64,000 nucleotides of DNA from Elusimicrobiota bacterium. Lineage in GTDB: Bacteria > Elusimicrobiota > UBA5214 > JBBAAG01. Of this stretch, positions 1-7,859 are shown in pieces. The notes beneath the pieces are model-generated. The model did no database searches. It was not told the origin of the DNA and saw only the letters and a list, made by a program, of their open reading frames with translations. Made by a program: the position numbers and the translations under genes. The DNA is taken from NCBI GenBank assembly GCA_041658405.1, contig JBBAAG010000009.1:1-64000 (forward strand), in the 5' to 3' direction. Each line of letters begins with the position of its first letter. Position 1 is the first letter of the stretch.

Positions 1-29
1 CGTTCCTCTTTTCTGAATATTACCAAGAA

Positions 30-1433
30 TTATTTAAACTTTAGTGCTGCGGCGCAGTACGGGTACGTGATCCCGACATACTTTGGGTCGCCGGGTTTGG
101 ATTTAAAGTCGGTATACGACACCCCGGGTTGTGTACCTAATAGTGCTATGATAACGCTGAACTCGTACTTTTCTTTTACCTCTACCCCCATGTGAATATA
201 CGCGCCAACGTGGCCACCCAGAAAAAGTTCGGCAACTAAACCTGCGCCGGTCTTGAAGTAAAACGGGTATTCGCCCATGTACCAGTTGTACTGCGAATAC
301 GGCGCTGGCGCGATGCCGTTAAACAAAAACATGCCGACGTCGACGCTGCGTTTGAACGAACCGCGCTGGAATTCCGTCAAAAAATGTTCCCAGTTAAATA
401 CTAACAACGGAAATTTGAAGTCTGAGTTCGCAATCGGGATACTGTTTGCAACACCGCCTAAACCGTATGCCAACCCGTCTTTTTTAAATCCTTTACGGTA
501 ATCTTTGTATTCTTCTGACGTTGTGAGATGTTTAGAGTATGCTTCTAAATACTCGTCGAACTTGAAACCGGCGGGGCGGAATTGCTGGTTAAAACTGTCC
601 AAATTAAGGATGCCGAACCCCAACGCCTTTTTTGTATCTTCATACGAAATACCGCTGCGTAAGAACGTTTTGATAACTTCAAAATCCCAGCCTTTGTTGT
701 AGGCGTTAAGAAATTCGGTTAATGAAAACGAGATGTCGTACTGGCGGATGTCCAAAAACTTTTCCGGTTCTATTTTGTGTTCAATCAACTGGCTGAGCTC
801 TGTGTCGGTCGCGCCTAAAAATATCCATTTCGTTTTTTGGCGTTCCTCTACGTTCTGTGGTTGATTCGCGGTACCTCGGACTTTGTAGTACAGTTCTATA
901 TTCTTCACAATTTCTTTTAACGCGTTGAAAAGCATATTTTCGTCTTTGATAAACACGTTTTCGGTATAATCCACGAGCGACGTTTCGACGTTGATTATAC
1001 GTACGTTAACCGCTAGCGTGCTGCCGAACCGTTCTATTGTACAGATAAACAGTTTTTCTACCGCCAGCAACTGCCCGATTTTTAAGAAGTTGGATTCTTT
1101 TATCACGCCGCTCATGCTTAACTTCTGTTCGTTCAATATTTTTTCGATATAGCTGCGGTCCAGGACTTTGAAGAGGTTGAGTTTAAATATTTCGGTCCTA
1201 AACACGTCGGTGAGGATCGAGAGTTTGCCGGGTTCCATGTTTAACGACGCAGAAATAACGTCAAGTATAGCAATCTGGTCTTTACCCGGTTCAACAGCTG
1301 CAACTGCTGCAGGTTGTACCGTGTTCTCCGGAGCGGTCGCGGATGGTGTTGCAGCGGGTTGGCTGTAGCCGGTATCAGGAATACAAAATAACAGCGCGGT
1401 TAGTACGTAACAAAAAAACAAGCGATTCAACAT
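30..1433 (-). CDS. CsgG-like domain protein with predicted outer-membrane barrel C-terminus
   Basis: Exported protein of 467 residues. The N-terminus has a signal peptide (charged start, hydrophobic stretch to about residue 22). A Pro/Ala/Thr-rich linker follows, then a CsgG/LpoB-like alpha/beta domain at about residues 50-190 with the pattern IAILDV..., LDRSYIEKIL, IGQLLAVEKLFI and VRIINVETSLVDY. The C-terminal part is rich in alternating aromatic and Gly residues and ends in FK, as in outer-membrane beta-barrels. The start is the ATG at 1433 because GGAGGG lies 8 bases upstream; the longer TTG start at 1448 overlaps that ribosome binding site. It shares the N-terminal domain plan with the tandem genes at 52949-55254. 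Role unknown; a periplasmic or outer-membrane assembly role is inferred. Confidence 0.6.
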   Translation of the reverse strand: MLNRLFFCYVLTALLFCIPDTGYSQPAATPSATAPENTVQPAAVAAVEPGKDQIAILDVISASLNMEPGKLSILTDVFRTEIFKLNLFKVLDRSYIEKILNEQKLSMSGVIKESNFLKIGQLLAVEKLFICTIERFGSTLAVNVRIINVETSLVDYTENVFIKDENMLFNALKEIVKNIELYYKVRGTANQPQNVEERQKTKWIFLGATDTELSQLIEHKIEPEKFLDIRQYDISFSLTEFLNAYNKGWDFEVIKTFLRSGISYEDTKKALGFGILNLDSFNQQFRPAGFKFDEYLEAYSKHLTTSEEYKDYRKGFKKDGLAYGLGGVANSIPIANSDFKFPLLVFNWEHFLTEFQRGSFKRSVDVGMFLFNGIAPAPYSQYNWYMGEYPFYFKTGAGLVAELFLGGHVGAYIHMGVEVKEKYEFSVIIALLGTQPGVSYTDFKSKPGDPKYVGITYPYCAAALKFK

Positions 1434-1531
1434 TGTCGAGCCCTCCAAAAGTACGAATGTTTTCTTAACATCTGATTATAGTATTATATTATTTTTTAAT
1501 AGTAATTTGTACAGGCTCAGTATGCACCAAT

Positions 1532-2761
1532 TTATAATAAATCCCAAGGCACCGCAATAATCTTATCATCCAGCTGTACCACTTTTTCGCCAGTATACAC
1601 CAACACACCAACAACTGTTTCCGGGAAAATACGCATAAACTGCCGCAATCCCTGGGTGTCGTTATACCCTACCTGTTTTGTAAGCTTGACTTTCACCGCC
1701 AGTAACTTAGTTCCGTGCTGTATTACAAAATCTACTTCATCACCGTACTCGGTCCGCCAAAAAAATAGTTTTCCAGGCGGCGTAAGAAGTTCAGTATATA
1801 TCCTCAGGTGATGATAAACCATTGACTCAAAAAACGCGCCGTATTCTTTAGAGTCTTTAAGTTCATTCTCATCATAAATCCCGCTGAGAAATACGCCAAT
1901 CCCAGGGTCGAACCAGTACAACTTCGGAGATTTTACTACGCGTTTGGAACGGTTATTATAATATCCCGGGATAAGTTCTATAATGTTTGACACTTCGAGC
2001 AAGTTTATATACCGTGTGGTGGTAGGACGGCTGAGCCCGGCATCACGCGCAACGTTTGCACGGTTCAACACAGTTCCCGTACGTAATGCTAATATCTGCA
2101 TTAACCTCCTGAAATCTACCAACGAGTCCACCTGTGACAACGCGCGGAGGTCGCGTTCTAAATATGTTGAAACATACCCGTTCCACCAATTCGTTACTCC
2201 CCCAGTTACTTTTTCACTGTTTATCAACGGCGGAACAAAGCCGTTTAACAGGTAATCTGTAACTTGAGTTTTACGTTTTACCCGTCCTTTTTGTGGAAGT
2301 TTAACAGAGAAAAGGGTTTCAACGGTATTGACATACTTATCCCGATGAATTTCGCCTAATGACATAGGGTTTAGTTTGAAATATACCGCGCGGCCTGCCA
2401 AACTTTCTGATACGCTCCGCATTAATAGCAAGTTTGCTGAACCGGATAATACAAACCGTTTACCGGGATGGCGGTCCACCTCAAGTTTTATTGCTGACAG
2501 TATTCCCGGCGATTTCTGCGCTTCATCTATTATCACCTTGTCATGAGAATACCATAAACTTTGCGGATCATTCTGCGATTGTTCTAATACGTTATAATCG
2601 TCTAGTGTAAGATAATGCCAACCGGAGAATATTGGCTCGTTCTGCAGAAACGTGGTTTTCCCAGTTTGACGCGCACCAGTGAGAACTACCACCTTGAAAC
2701 TTTTTGTAGCAGGTTCTAGTATTTTGCTAATCCAGCGGGTACGATAATTCGGTATTGCCAT
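1532..2761 (-). CDS. AAA-family ATPase with DUF4143 C-terminal domain (copy 1)
   Basis: About 409 residues, the usual length of the AAA/DUF4143 family. Walker A LTGARQTGKTTFL lies near the N-terminus and Walker B VIIDEAQ follows at about residue 80. The motif SGSANLLLMRSVSESLAGRAV is a family hallmark, and a winged-helix-like segment (RANVARDAGLSRPTTTRYI) follows. The C-terminal region has the nuclease-fold pattern EVDFVI...LLAVKVK. In most relatives, including the copy at 15619-16839 (AIEVK), this reads EVK, so the acidic residue is changed to Lys here. ATG at 2761 is preferred because AGGAGG precedes it; an upstream ATG at 2773 overlaps that site. Members are widespread in accessory DNA and their cellular job is not established. 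Confidence 0.85.
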   Translation of the reverse strand: MAIPNYRTRWISKILEPATKSFKVVVLTGARQTGKTTFLQNEPIFSGWHYLTLDDYNVLEQSQNDPQSLWYSHDKVIIDEAQKSPGILSAIKLEVDRHPGKRFVLSGSANLLLMRSVSESLAGRAVYFKLNPMSLGEIHRDKYVNTVETLFSVKLPQKGRVKRKTQVTDYLLNGFVPPLINSEKVTGGVTNWWNGYVSTYLERDLRALSQVDSLVDFRRLMQILALRTGTVLNRANVARDAGLSRPTTTRYINLLEVSNIIELIPGYYNNRSKRVVKSPKLYWFDPGIGVFLSGIYDENELKDSKEYGAFFESMVYHHLRIYTELLTPPGKLFFWRTEYGDEVDFVIQHGTKLLAVKVKLTKQVGYNDTQGLRQFMRIFPETVVGVLVYTGEKVVQLDDKIIAVPWDLL

Positions 2762-2776
2762 AAACCTCCTCATACA

Positions 2777-2805
2777 CAGAACGATATCCGTTCTTTATAT
2801 GAACG
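2777..2805. promoter_or_regulatory. Overlapping GAACG/CGTTC inverted repeats (possible operator)
   Basis: AGAACG-N5-CGTTCT (2777-2793) is a perfect inverted repeat, and the second arm also pairs with a further copy to give a GAACG-N7-CGTTC pair reaching 2805. The repeats lie just downstream of a good -10 box, between promoter and start codon of the DUF4143 ATPase. That is a usual place for a repressor site or a 5' leader hairpin. No regulator is identified. Confidence 0.4.
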
Positions 2806-2835
2806 ATATTACAATATAGAAGGTTTTGTTGTCAA
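2806..2835 (-). promoter_or_regulatory. Sigma70-type promoter of DUF4143 ATPase copy 1
   Basis: On the minus strand TTGACA (2835-2830) is followed by an 18-base spacer and TAATAT (2811-2806). Predicted transcription start is near 2799, giving a leader of about 38 bases that contains the GAACG inverted repeats. Confidence 0.6.
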
Positions 2836-2970
2836 GTATATCTATTAAGTAAAAACTTAAAGAATTACCTAGGATTGGATGCCATCAGAACATGGTTTAT
2901 GGGACAGAGTGTGTAATTTTTATCTCGTTATATGTGAAAATTAACAAAATATAAACGTTCCATAATATTC

Positions 2971-4164
2971 TTATTGCGATTTACCTGTCTCTTTTTGGAT
3001 AATTTGATTCATCTGCTGTTTCACTTCGGAATAGGGTAAGACTCTCATATAGTACCCTAGAAACAGTATTCCATTGCCTATGACTTGTTTTTCTTCCGGT
3101 TTGTTGAACGCAGCCATATGCTCGAATAATGTTGACCCACGTAAGTTTAACGTATCGATAGTTTTTTCAATATATTGTTCATAACTATCTGTATTTGGAT
3201 TAAAAGGCGTTCTTATTTTGTTGGAGATAATATCGATTTTAAAGAAAAATGCTGTATCCGTAACTTCTGGATTTCCTCTGAGACAGAAATGCTTAAATAC
3301 CTGCCCATTGCCGTCATAAACAGAAAACAAATATATTGCTGAATTGTGAACATAATCGTTCAACATTTTGGCTTTTTCTTTGTCCTCAATTGTTTCGTCA
3401 TCAATTTTAAATGAAGGAAATCGAGTGCTGATATTTAAAAGTGGATCATAGAATTTTACTTGCACTTTCTTGTCTTCTAACAAGTATGAATCACATACTG
3501 TATCTTTTGTATCTACCCTTTCATTTTCATCGTTTTTGTATTCTATGTCCTTAATATTTATTGTAGATTTATACAATTCTTTAGAGTCTATAAAGTCAAT
3601 AAGCTTGGCATAAATGTATTTGTACGGCAAAATACTGTATTTTGTCTTACCAAATAACGGGAAAGCAAGAGATATTCGTTTATCCGATTCTAGCAAAGGT
3701 TTGTTTACCATATCTTTTCCATACCTGAGTTCAAGAGAACGGTGTTCAGTAATGTGTAGATTCTCAATCTTGAGTGGGAACTCCTTATGTGTTTGATTTA
3801 TAAGATCTATAACAGAAAAACTCCATTGAACATCACTCCTGGAAATAACTTTTTGCTTAAGAACAATTCCTTTAATGGCTTCGCGCTTTTTGGTAATTAT
3901 CCAATTATAAGAAGGCTGATTTGTAGCAAAATCGCTTAGTTGGTCAGGAGTAGGAGTTTTACTTATAAACACAGAACTTTCAGGGTTGTCAATATTATTA
4001 AATATTGTGTAATACCCGGGAATAATACTGTAATTAAAATAGGTTTTTTCTTGTAAAGGAATGGAGTTGAATACATATTCTTCTTTGTTTGGAGAATTTG
4101 CGTATAAAGGAATATTGCTAAATACAAAAGTAGCCAATAATAGAAATACTGTTCTTGATTTCAT
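2971..4164 (-). CDS. Hypothetical exported protein
   Basis: A 397-residue protein I do not recognise. A clear signal peptide (MKSRTVFLLLATFVFSNIPLYA) precedes a mature part rich in Lys, Asn and Ile. No catalytic motif or transmembrane helix is visible. The gene is noticeably AT-rich compared with acsB next door, like the other accessory genes at 13673-15372 and 52949-55254. AAAGGAGG sits about 11 bases before the ATG, so the start is secure. It has its own promoter (4187-4215) and is not obviously part of an operon. It could be a periplasmic protein; function is not assigned. Confidence 0.75.
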   Translation of the reverse strand: MKSRTVFLLLATFVFSNIPLYANSPNKEEYVFNSIPLQEKTYFNYSIIPGYYTIFNNIDNPESSVFISKTPTPDQLSDFATNQPSYNWIITKKREAIKGIVLKQKVISRSDVQWSFSVIDLINQTHKEFPLKIENLHITEHRSLELRYGKDMVNKPLLESDKRISLAFPLFGKTKYSILPYKYIYAKLIDFIDSKELYKSTINIKDIEYKNDENERVDTKDTVCDSYLLEDKKVQVKFYDPLLNISTRFPSFKIDDETIEDKEKAKMLNDYVHNSAIYLFSVYDGNGQVFKHFCLRGNPEVTDTAFFFKIDIISNKIRTPFNPNTDSYEQYIEKTIDTLNLRGSTLFEHMAAFNKPEEKQVIGNGILFLGYYMRVLPYSEVKQQMNQIIQKETGKSQ

Positions 4165-4186
4165 TATTTGTTAAGCCTCCTTTGAT

Positions 4187-4215
4187 AATATATCAAAACT
4201 TAAGGATACAATCAA
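4187..4215 (-). promoter_or_regulatory. Promoter of the exported hypothetical gene
   Basis: TTGATT (4215-4210), 17-base spacer, TATATT (4192-4187) on the minus strand. A second -35-like TTGACA lies at 4233-4228 but has a poorer -10 partner. With the first pair the leader would be very short, starting just at the ribosome binding site. Confidence 0.4.
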
Positions 4216-4264
4216 ATGTCTGTGGAATGTCAAAATAGAAATCAATACACGATGGAAGAAAAAG

Positions 4265-4290
4265 TGGAGGTGAGGGGAATCGAACCTCTC
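4265..4290 (-). other. tRNA 3'-end remnant (T-arm plus 3' acceptor strand)
   Basis: Reading the minus strand, AGAGG-TTCGATT-CCCCT forms a T-arm with the invariant T54 T55 C56 A58 and G53-C61 pattern and one mismatched pair. It is followed immediately by a 7-base acceptor strand CACCTCC and discriminator A. That is exact tRNA geometry for positions 49-73. The matching 5' acceptor GGAGGTG, D-arm and anticodon arm are absent upstream, where the acsB coding region ends 23 bases away (at 4313). The acceptor sequence would suit a Ser- or Sec-type tRNA, but this is a guess. Such fragments often mark integration sites. Confidence 0.5.
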
Positions 4291-4312
4291 AGGAGAACAG
4301 GCTTCGTTTGGC

Positions 4313-6460
4313 TTATATAATCGATGCCATTTTAAGCGCAGGATGCCCGTTTTTCTGTAAGTACTCCACAAGCGCAGTAATATCTGTGGTAACGGACTCA
4401 TCCGCTATTTTATCGATAAACCCAGGATCCCCGATTTCATTCGCTCTCTCCCGTAGCCGCCCGTCTAACGCATCCTTCAACTCTTTTGTCATCCATACAA
4501 TACGGTGAAGGCCGCCTTCAGGAACAAGAAATTTTTTGCTGGTAATATACAACTTACCCACACCGAGAAACCCAGGGGTTTGCGCACCCCCGCCGACACT
4601 ACCCGCAAGCTGCGTAAAGGTCATCCCCACGGGTGTCATTCCTGTATACCCGCGGTTAACTATCATCACGCCGTTACATTCCGGTAGGATCGCGATGACA
4701 CACTCAAAACACCCGCAGGAAGTTGTAGGAAATTCCATGATCCCGTAGTTACAGAAGCGTTCCAACGTTTTATTTGATGCGTTAAACACAAATTCATTAA
4801 CCCCTGACCATTCGCCTTTAACAGTGTCAAGCTGACTACCTTTATTTATTGGCTGGTTCATACCCTTGGGATTAATCTCATACGCTGCTTTCCCATCAAG
4901 CCAGTTATACGCCCCGCAGAGTCCAAGTTTTTCCGGTGTGATAACGCACACATGATTTGGCGCATAACTCTGGCATAACGTACACGAATAAAAAAGGTCA
5001 ACTTTATCGTCGGTAAGGCCTGCAATCCGGCGGTCACGTTCATCATAGGCCTTATTCGCGAGAACGCTTAATTTTTCAACTTCCTGCAGGTTAGTAATAA
5101 TTTTTACCTGTACTTTATCCACAAGCGCAGGAAAATGGTCAAGCATCATTGCGTGTAATATTTTTCCAAAATGTACCAGCCTGAACCCCGCGGCATATGT
5201 ATCCTTGCTTATCCTCACCCAGATCATGTTTCGCTGGCCCATATGAAATACACCCATCGCAAAACTTAGGAAATGATGAATCTGGCGTTCAAGTATGGGT
5301 TCAAACTCGGGTAACATCTTGCGTCCCGCTACTTCCACGACAATCCCCAGCGGCAACGCTGTCCCTTCAGGTACGGTATCGACATCCGGGCCAATGACTT
5401 CTACACGCCCATCCTCAACTTCGGCCATTGTTTTTGTTATCAACCACTCAAACGCTTTTGAGTACTTTCCACCGAACTCCACCCGTGTTTGTTCCCGGCG
5501 GACACGTTCGCCTTCAAACGCAGCGGAGACCGCTACCGGCGCATCAACCTTCGCGATTTTACTCTTTATCCCCCGGAGTTCAACTGACCTTTGCACAATT
5601 TTGCGGTGGTCGAGTTCTTTTACTATCAACTCCCCGACTTCCGGAACTTCAGTATCCGCGATTATCGGGAACCCCAGGGTCAACGCTCCGGCACCCGCTG
5701 CTACCTTTAAAGCATCCACCGCGCCAAGCGTATTCACCACAGCGAGTACACGGTTTTTTGTGTACTCCAAACACTTCTCCGCATTCCCGGGTTTTACCCC
5801 GCCGAACGTCATTGCACCGCGGATTGCCCAGTTAATCGGATAAATCGCTGATACAGTATCACGCCCGAAGGGAACAATATAATTATCCCAGCCCAACTCA
5901 ACCTTTTCTTCGATAAGCTGATCAATGATTGACCTGCCATTAGTTTCCCCGCCGACGAACATCAGGACATTATGTTGTTGGTAATCCCTCACCAACGCAA
6001 CCGCTGCCTTATTATCCGGTGCAGCACCGAGGATAGCAGCAAAACCCGGTAACCTCCCGTCGACAAGCTGTATCCCTAAAGTCCGGAGGATTGTATCACT
6101 AAAAAAACCTTCACACCCGTTTTGCGGTTCAGTACCGTATAAGTACCGTAAGCCCGCAATAACTTCCGCTGAAATCAATGTCGCCGTCCCTGCGGATAAC
6201 GCATCACCCAGCCCGGGGTCAGTTATAGGTATGCCCTCAATCTTACCTTTTGCAAGTGCAACAGCTTTTTTTGCATCACCCAACGTTTTTACTTCCAGCC
6301 CAAACAAAGCATAGGATACGGGAAAATAAAACGCGGTATCGGGGAACTCAACCTTCTGTGCCTCGCCCTTACTCTCAATCGCGCGGGTAAGTTCCTGTTC
6401 CGCCAACCCAACCGCTGCCTTACCCCCGGCAATACTTAAATCTATGATCACTTTTGACAT
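4313..6460 (-). CDS. acsB: Acetyl-CoA synthase (CODH/ACS complex beta subunit)
   Basis: Joins CO, a methyl group from the corrinoid protein and CoA into acetyl-CoA in the Wood-Ljungdahl pathway. All six A-cluster Cys ligands are present (C493, C496, C505, C515, C582, C584), and their spacing equals that known for Moorella AcsB (506/509/518/528/595/597). At 715 residues it is full length, including the N-terminal domain (about 1-310) that docks on CO dehydrogenase, which the short archaeal form lacks. It lies 10 bases after the amidohydrolase gene, so it is probably cotranscribed with it. No acsA, acsC, acsD or acsE is in the window, which is unusual because these genes generally cluster. The start ATG has only a weak upstream AGG. 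Confidence 0.95.
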   Translation of the reverse strand: MSKVIIDLSIAGGKAAVGLAEQELTRAIESKGEAQKVEFPDTAFYFPVSYALFGLEVKTLGDAKKAVALAKGKIEGIPITDPGLGDALSAGTATLISAEVIAGLRYLYGTEPQNGCEGFFSDTILRTLGIQLVDGRLPGFAAILGAAPDNKAAVALVRDYQQHNVLMFVGGETNGRSIIDQLIEEKVELGWDNYIVPFGRDTVSAIYPINWAIRGAMTFGGVKPGNAEKCLEYTKNRVLAVVNTLGAVDALKVAAGAGALTLGFPIIADTEVPEVGELIVKELDHRKIVQRSVELRGIKSKIAKVDAPVAVSAAFEGERVRREQTRVEFGGKYSKAFEWLITKTMAEVEDGRVEVIGPDVDTVPEGTALPLGIVVEVAGRKMLPEFEPILERQIHHFLSFAMGVFHMGQRNMIWVRISKDTYAAGFRLVHFGKILHAMMLDHFPALVDKVQVKIITNLQEVEKLSVLANKAYDERDRRIAGLTDDKVDLFYSCTLCQSYAPNHVCVITPEKLGLCGAYNWLDGKAAYEINPKGMNQPINKGSQLDTVKGEWSGVNEFVFNASNKTLERFCNYGIMEFPTTSCGCFECVIAILPECNGVMIVNRGYTGMTPVGMTFTQLAGSVGGGAQTPGFLGVGKLYITSKKFLVPEGGLHRIVWMTKELKDALDGRLRERANEIGDPGFIDKIADESVTTDITALVEYLQKNGHPALKMASII

Positions 6461-6470
6461 AATAACCTGA

Positions 6471-7820
6471 TTAACCTTTTTTACTTTTTTTTACCTTATC
6501 ATAAAACCTTTTTGCAAACCGCATTGCTGAAGCAGTAACATCTGTCTCGTTTATTGTTAACACTTTACCGTTATTATACACAACTTTACCGTCAATAATC
6601 GTGGTATCAACGTTCTCCGCTCCAGCGGAATATACTATCGCAGAGTATACATCTTCTACGCGGTACGGTACAGTATTTGGCTTGTTTAAATTTAAAACCA
6701 CAACATCCGCGTGTTTCCCAACCTCAATGCTCCCAACTTCATTTGCAATCCCCAACGCCTTCGCACCATTAACGGTAGCGAGTTCCATAACCTCACGCGA
6801 GGACAGTATATGCGTAATATCCTTATACCTCGCTAGTAAGCCCGCGATACGTAGTTCTGTTAACACGTTGAGGTTGTTGTTACACGGCGCGCCATCCGTA
6901 CCTATGGTTACATTAATCCCGGCATCCTTCATCCTGCGGGTAGACGCGATCCCGGACCCGAGTTTAAGATTTGATGACGGGCAATGCGCAACACTTGCGC
7001 CGGTACTGTTCAACAAATTATACTCGTTATCATTTAACCACACACAATGCGCGAGTACGGTTTTATTAGTCAGCACCCCCAGGGAGTGAAGATACTCAAC
7101 ATTCCCTTTCCCGCCGGATAATGTTTTAACAATATTTGTTTCATTATAATTCTCAGACGCATGCGTATGTATCACCACCCCGTTTTCTTTCGCGAAATAT
7201 ACAGCTTTACGTATCAACTCCTGGCTGCAGCTAAGCGCGAACCTCGGGGTGAACGCGTACCTAATCCGCTGATCCACGGTATTATGCCATGCTTTAAATA
7301 AATCCATGCTTGTACGGATACACCATTCCGTCTCCTGCTTAAGCCCTGCAGGTATACCATCGCCGGTATCCATCATTGCATTCCCGACGGTAGCGCGGAT
7401 CCCTGAACTTTTTACCGCTTCAAACACCGAGCTAGTATGATTAACCGTTCCCATATCAAGAATACACGTTGTCCCGCTGCGGACAAGCTCCGCGATGCCC
7501 AGTAACGCTGTGGTGTATAACGTTTCAGGTGTATGCATCGCCTCTAACGGCCATACGCGTTCACGCAGCCATACTAGTAGTTCAGCTTCTTCCGCCATCC
7601 CGCGGAAAAGTGTTTGGCATAAATGTATGTGCGTTTGTACAAACCCGGGAATCACGGTTTTGCCGGTACAGTCGATTGTTTTGTCGGCGGCTTTACCTGT
7701 AATACGCTTACCTATCTTGCGGATAAGGTTATCCTCGATATACACATCGGCGTTTGTCAGTACCCGGCGTTTGGAATCCATCGTAACTACTGTTGCGTTT
7801 TTGAGAAGTAATGTTTTCAT
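6471..7820 (-). CDS. mtaD: Amidohydrolase, MtaD/SAH-deaminase type
   Basis: Metal-dependent deaminase of 449 residues from the TrzN/MtaD branch of the amidohydrolase superfamily. Members deaminate S-adenosylhomocysteine, 5'-methylthioadenosine or 5'-deoxyadenosine. Visible metal-site residues are H64 and H66 (QTHIH), H220 (HTHASE), H258 (LAHC) and D309 (IGTDGAP); the N- and C-terminal strands form the small composite beta domain. Purine-deaminase substrate is likely but guanine- or triazine-type relatives look similar. The gene sits between the FAD oxidoreductase (39-base gap) and acsB (10-base gap). A promoter-like element ends only 9 bases before the ATG, and no good ribosome binding site is close, which suggests an additional leaderless transcript. 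Confidence 0.8.
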   Translation of the reverse strand: MKTLLLKNATVVTMDSKRRVLTNADVYIEDNLIRKIGKRITGKAADKTIDCTGKTVIPGFVQTHIHLCQTLFRGMAEEAELLVWLRERVWPLEAMHTPETLYTTALLGIAELVRSGTTCILDMGTVNHTSSVFEAVKSSGIRATVGNAMMDTGDGIPAGLKQETEWCIRTSMDLFKAWHNTVDQRIRYAFTPRFALSCSQELIRKAVYFAKENGVVIHTHASENYNETNIVKTLSGGKGNVEYLHSLGVLTNKTVLAHCVWLNDNEYNLLNSTGASVAHCPSSNLKLGSGIASTRRMKDAGINVTIGTDGAPCNNNLNVLTELRIAGLLARYKDITHILSSREVMELATVNGAKALGIANEVGSIEVGKHADVVVLNLNKPNTVPYRVEDVYSAIVYSAGAENVDTTIIDGKVVYNNGKVLTINETDVTASAMRFAKRFYDKVKKSKKG

Positions 7821-7829
7821 AGTACTAAT

Positions 7830-7859
7830 AGTATATTAACCTTTCCGATAGGAAGTCAA
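7830..7859 (-). promoter_or_regulatory. Possible internal (leaderless-type) promoter of mtaD-acsB
   Basis: TTGACT (7859-7854), 18-base spacer and TATACT (7835-7830) on the minus strand. The -10 box ends 9 bases before the mtaD ATG, so the transcript would start within about 2-3 bases of the start codon. It overlaps the very end of the upstream gene. Moderate match only. Confidence 0.4.

Noticed and set aside
5295..5843. 182-codon open frame on the plus strand
   Set aside because: Lies entirely antisense within acsB, with Ser/Thr/Pro-rich low-complexity translation and no ribosome binding site.
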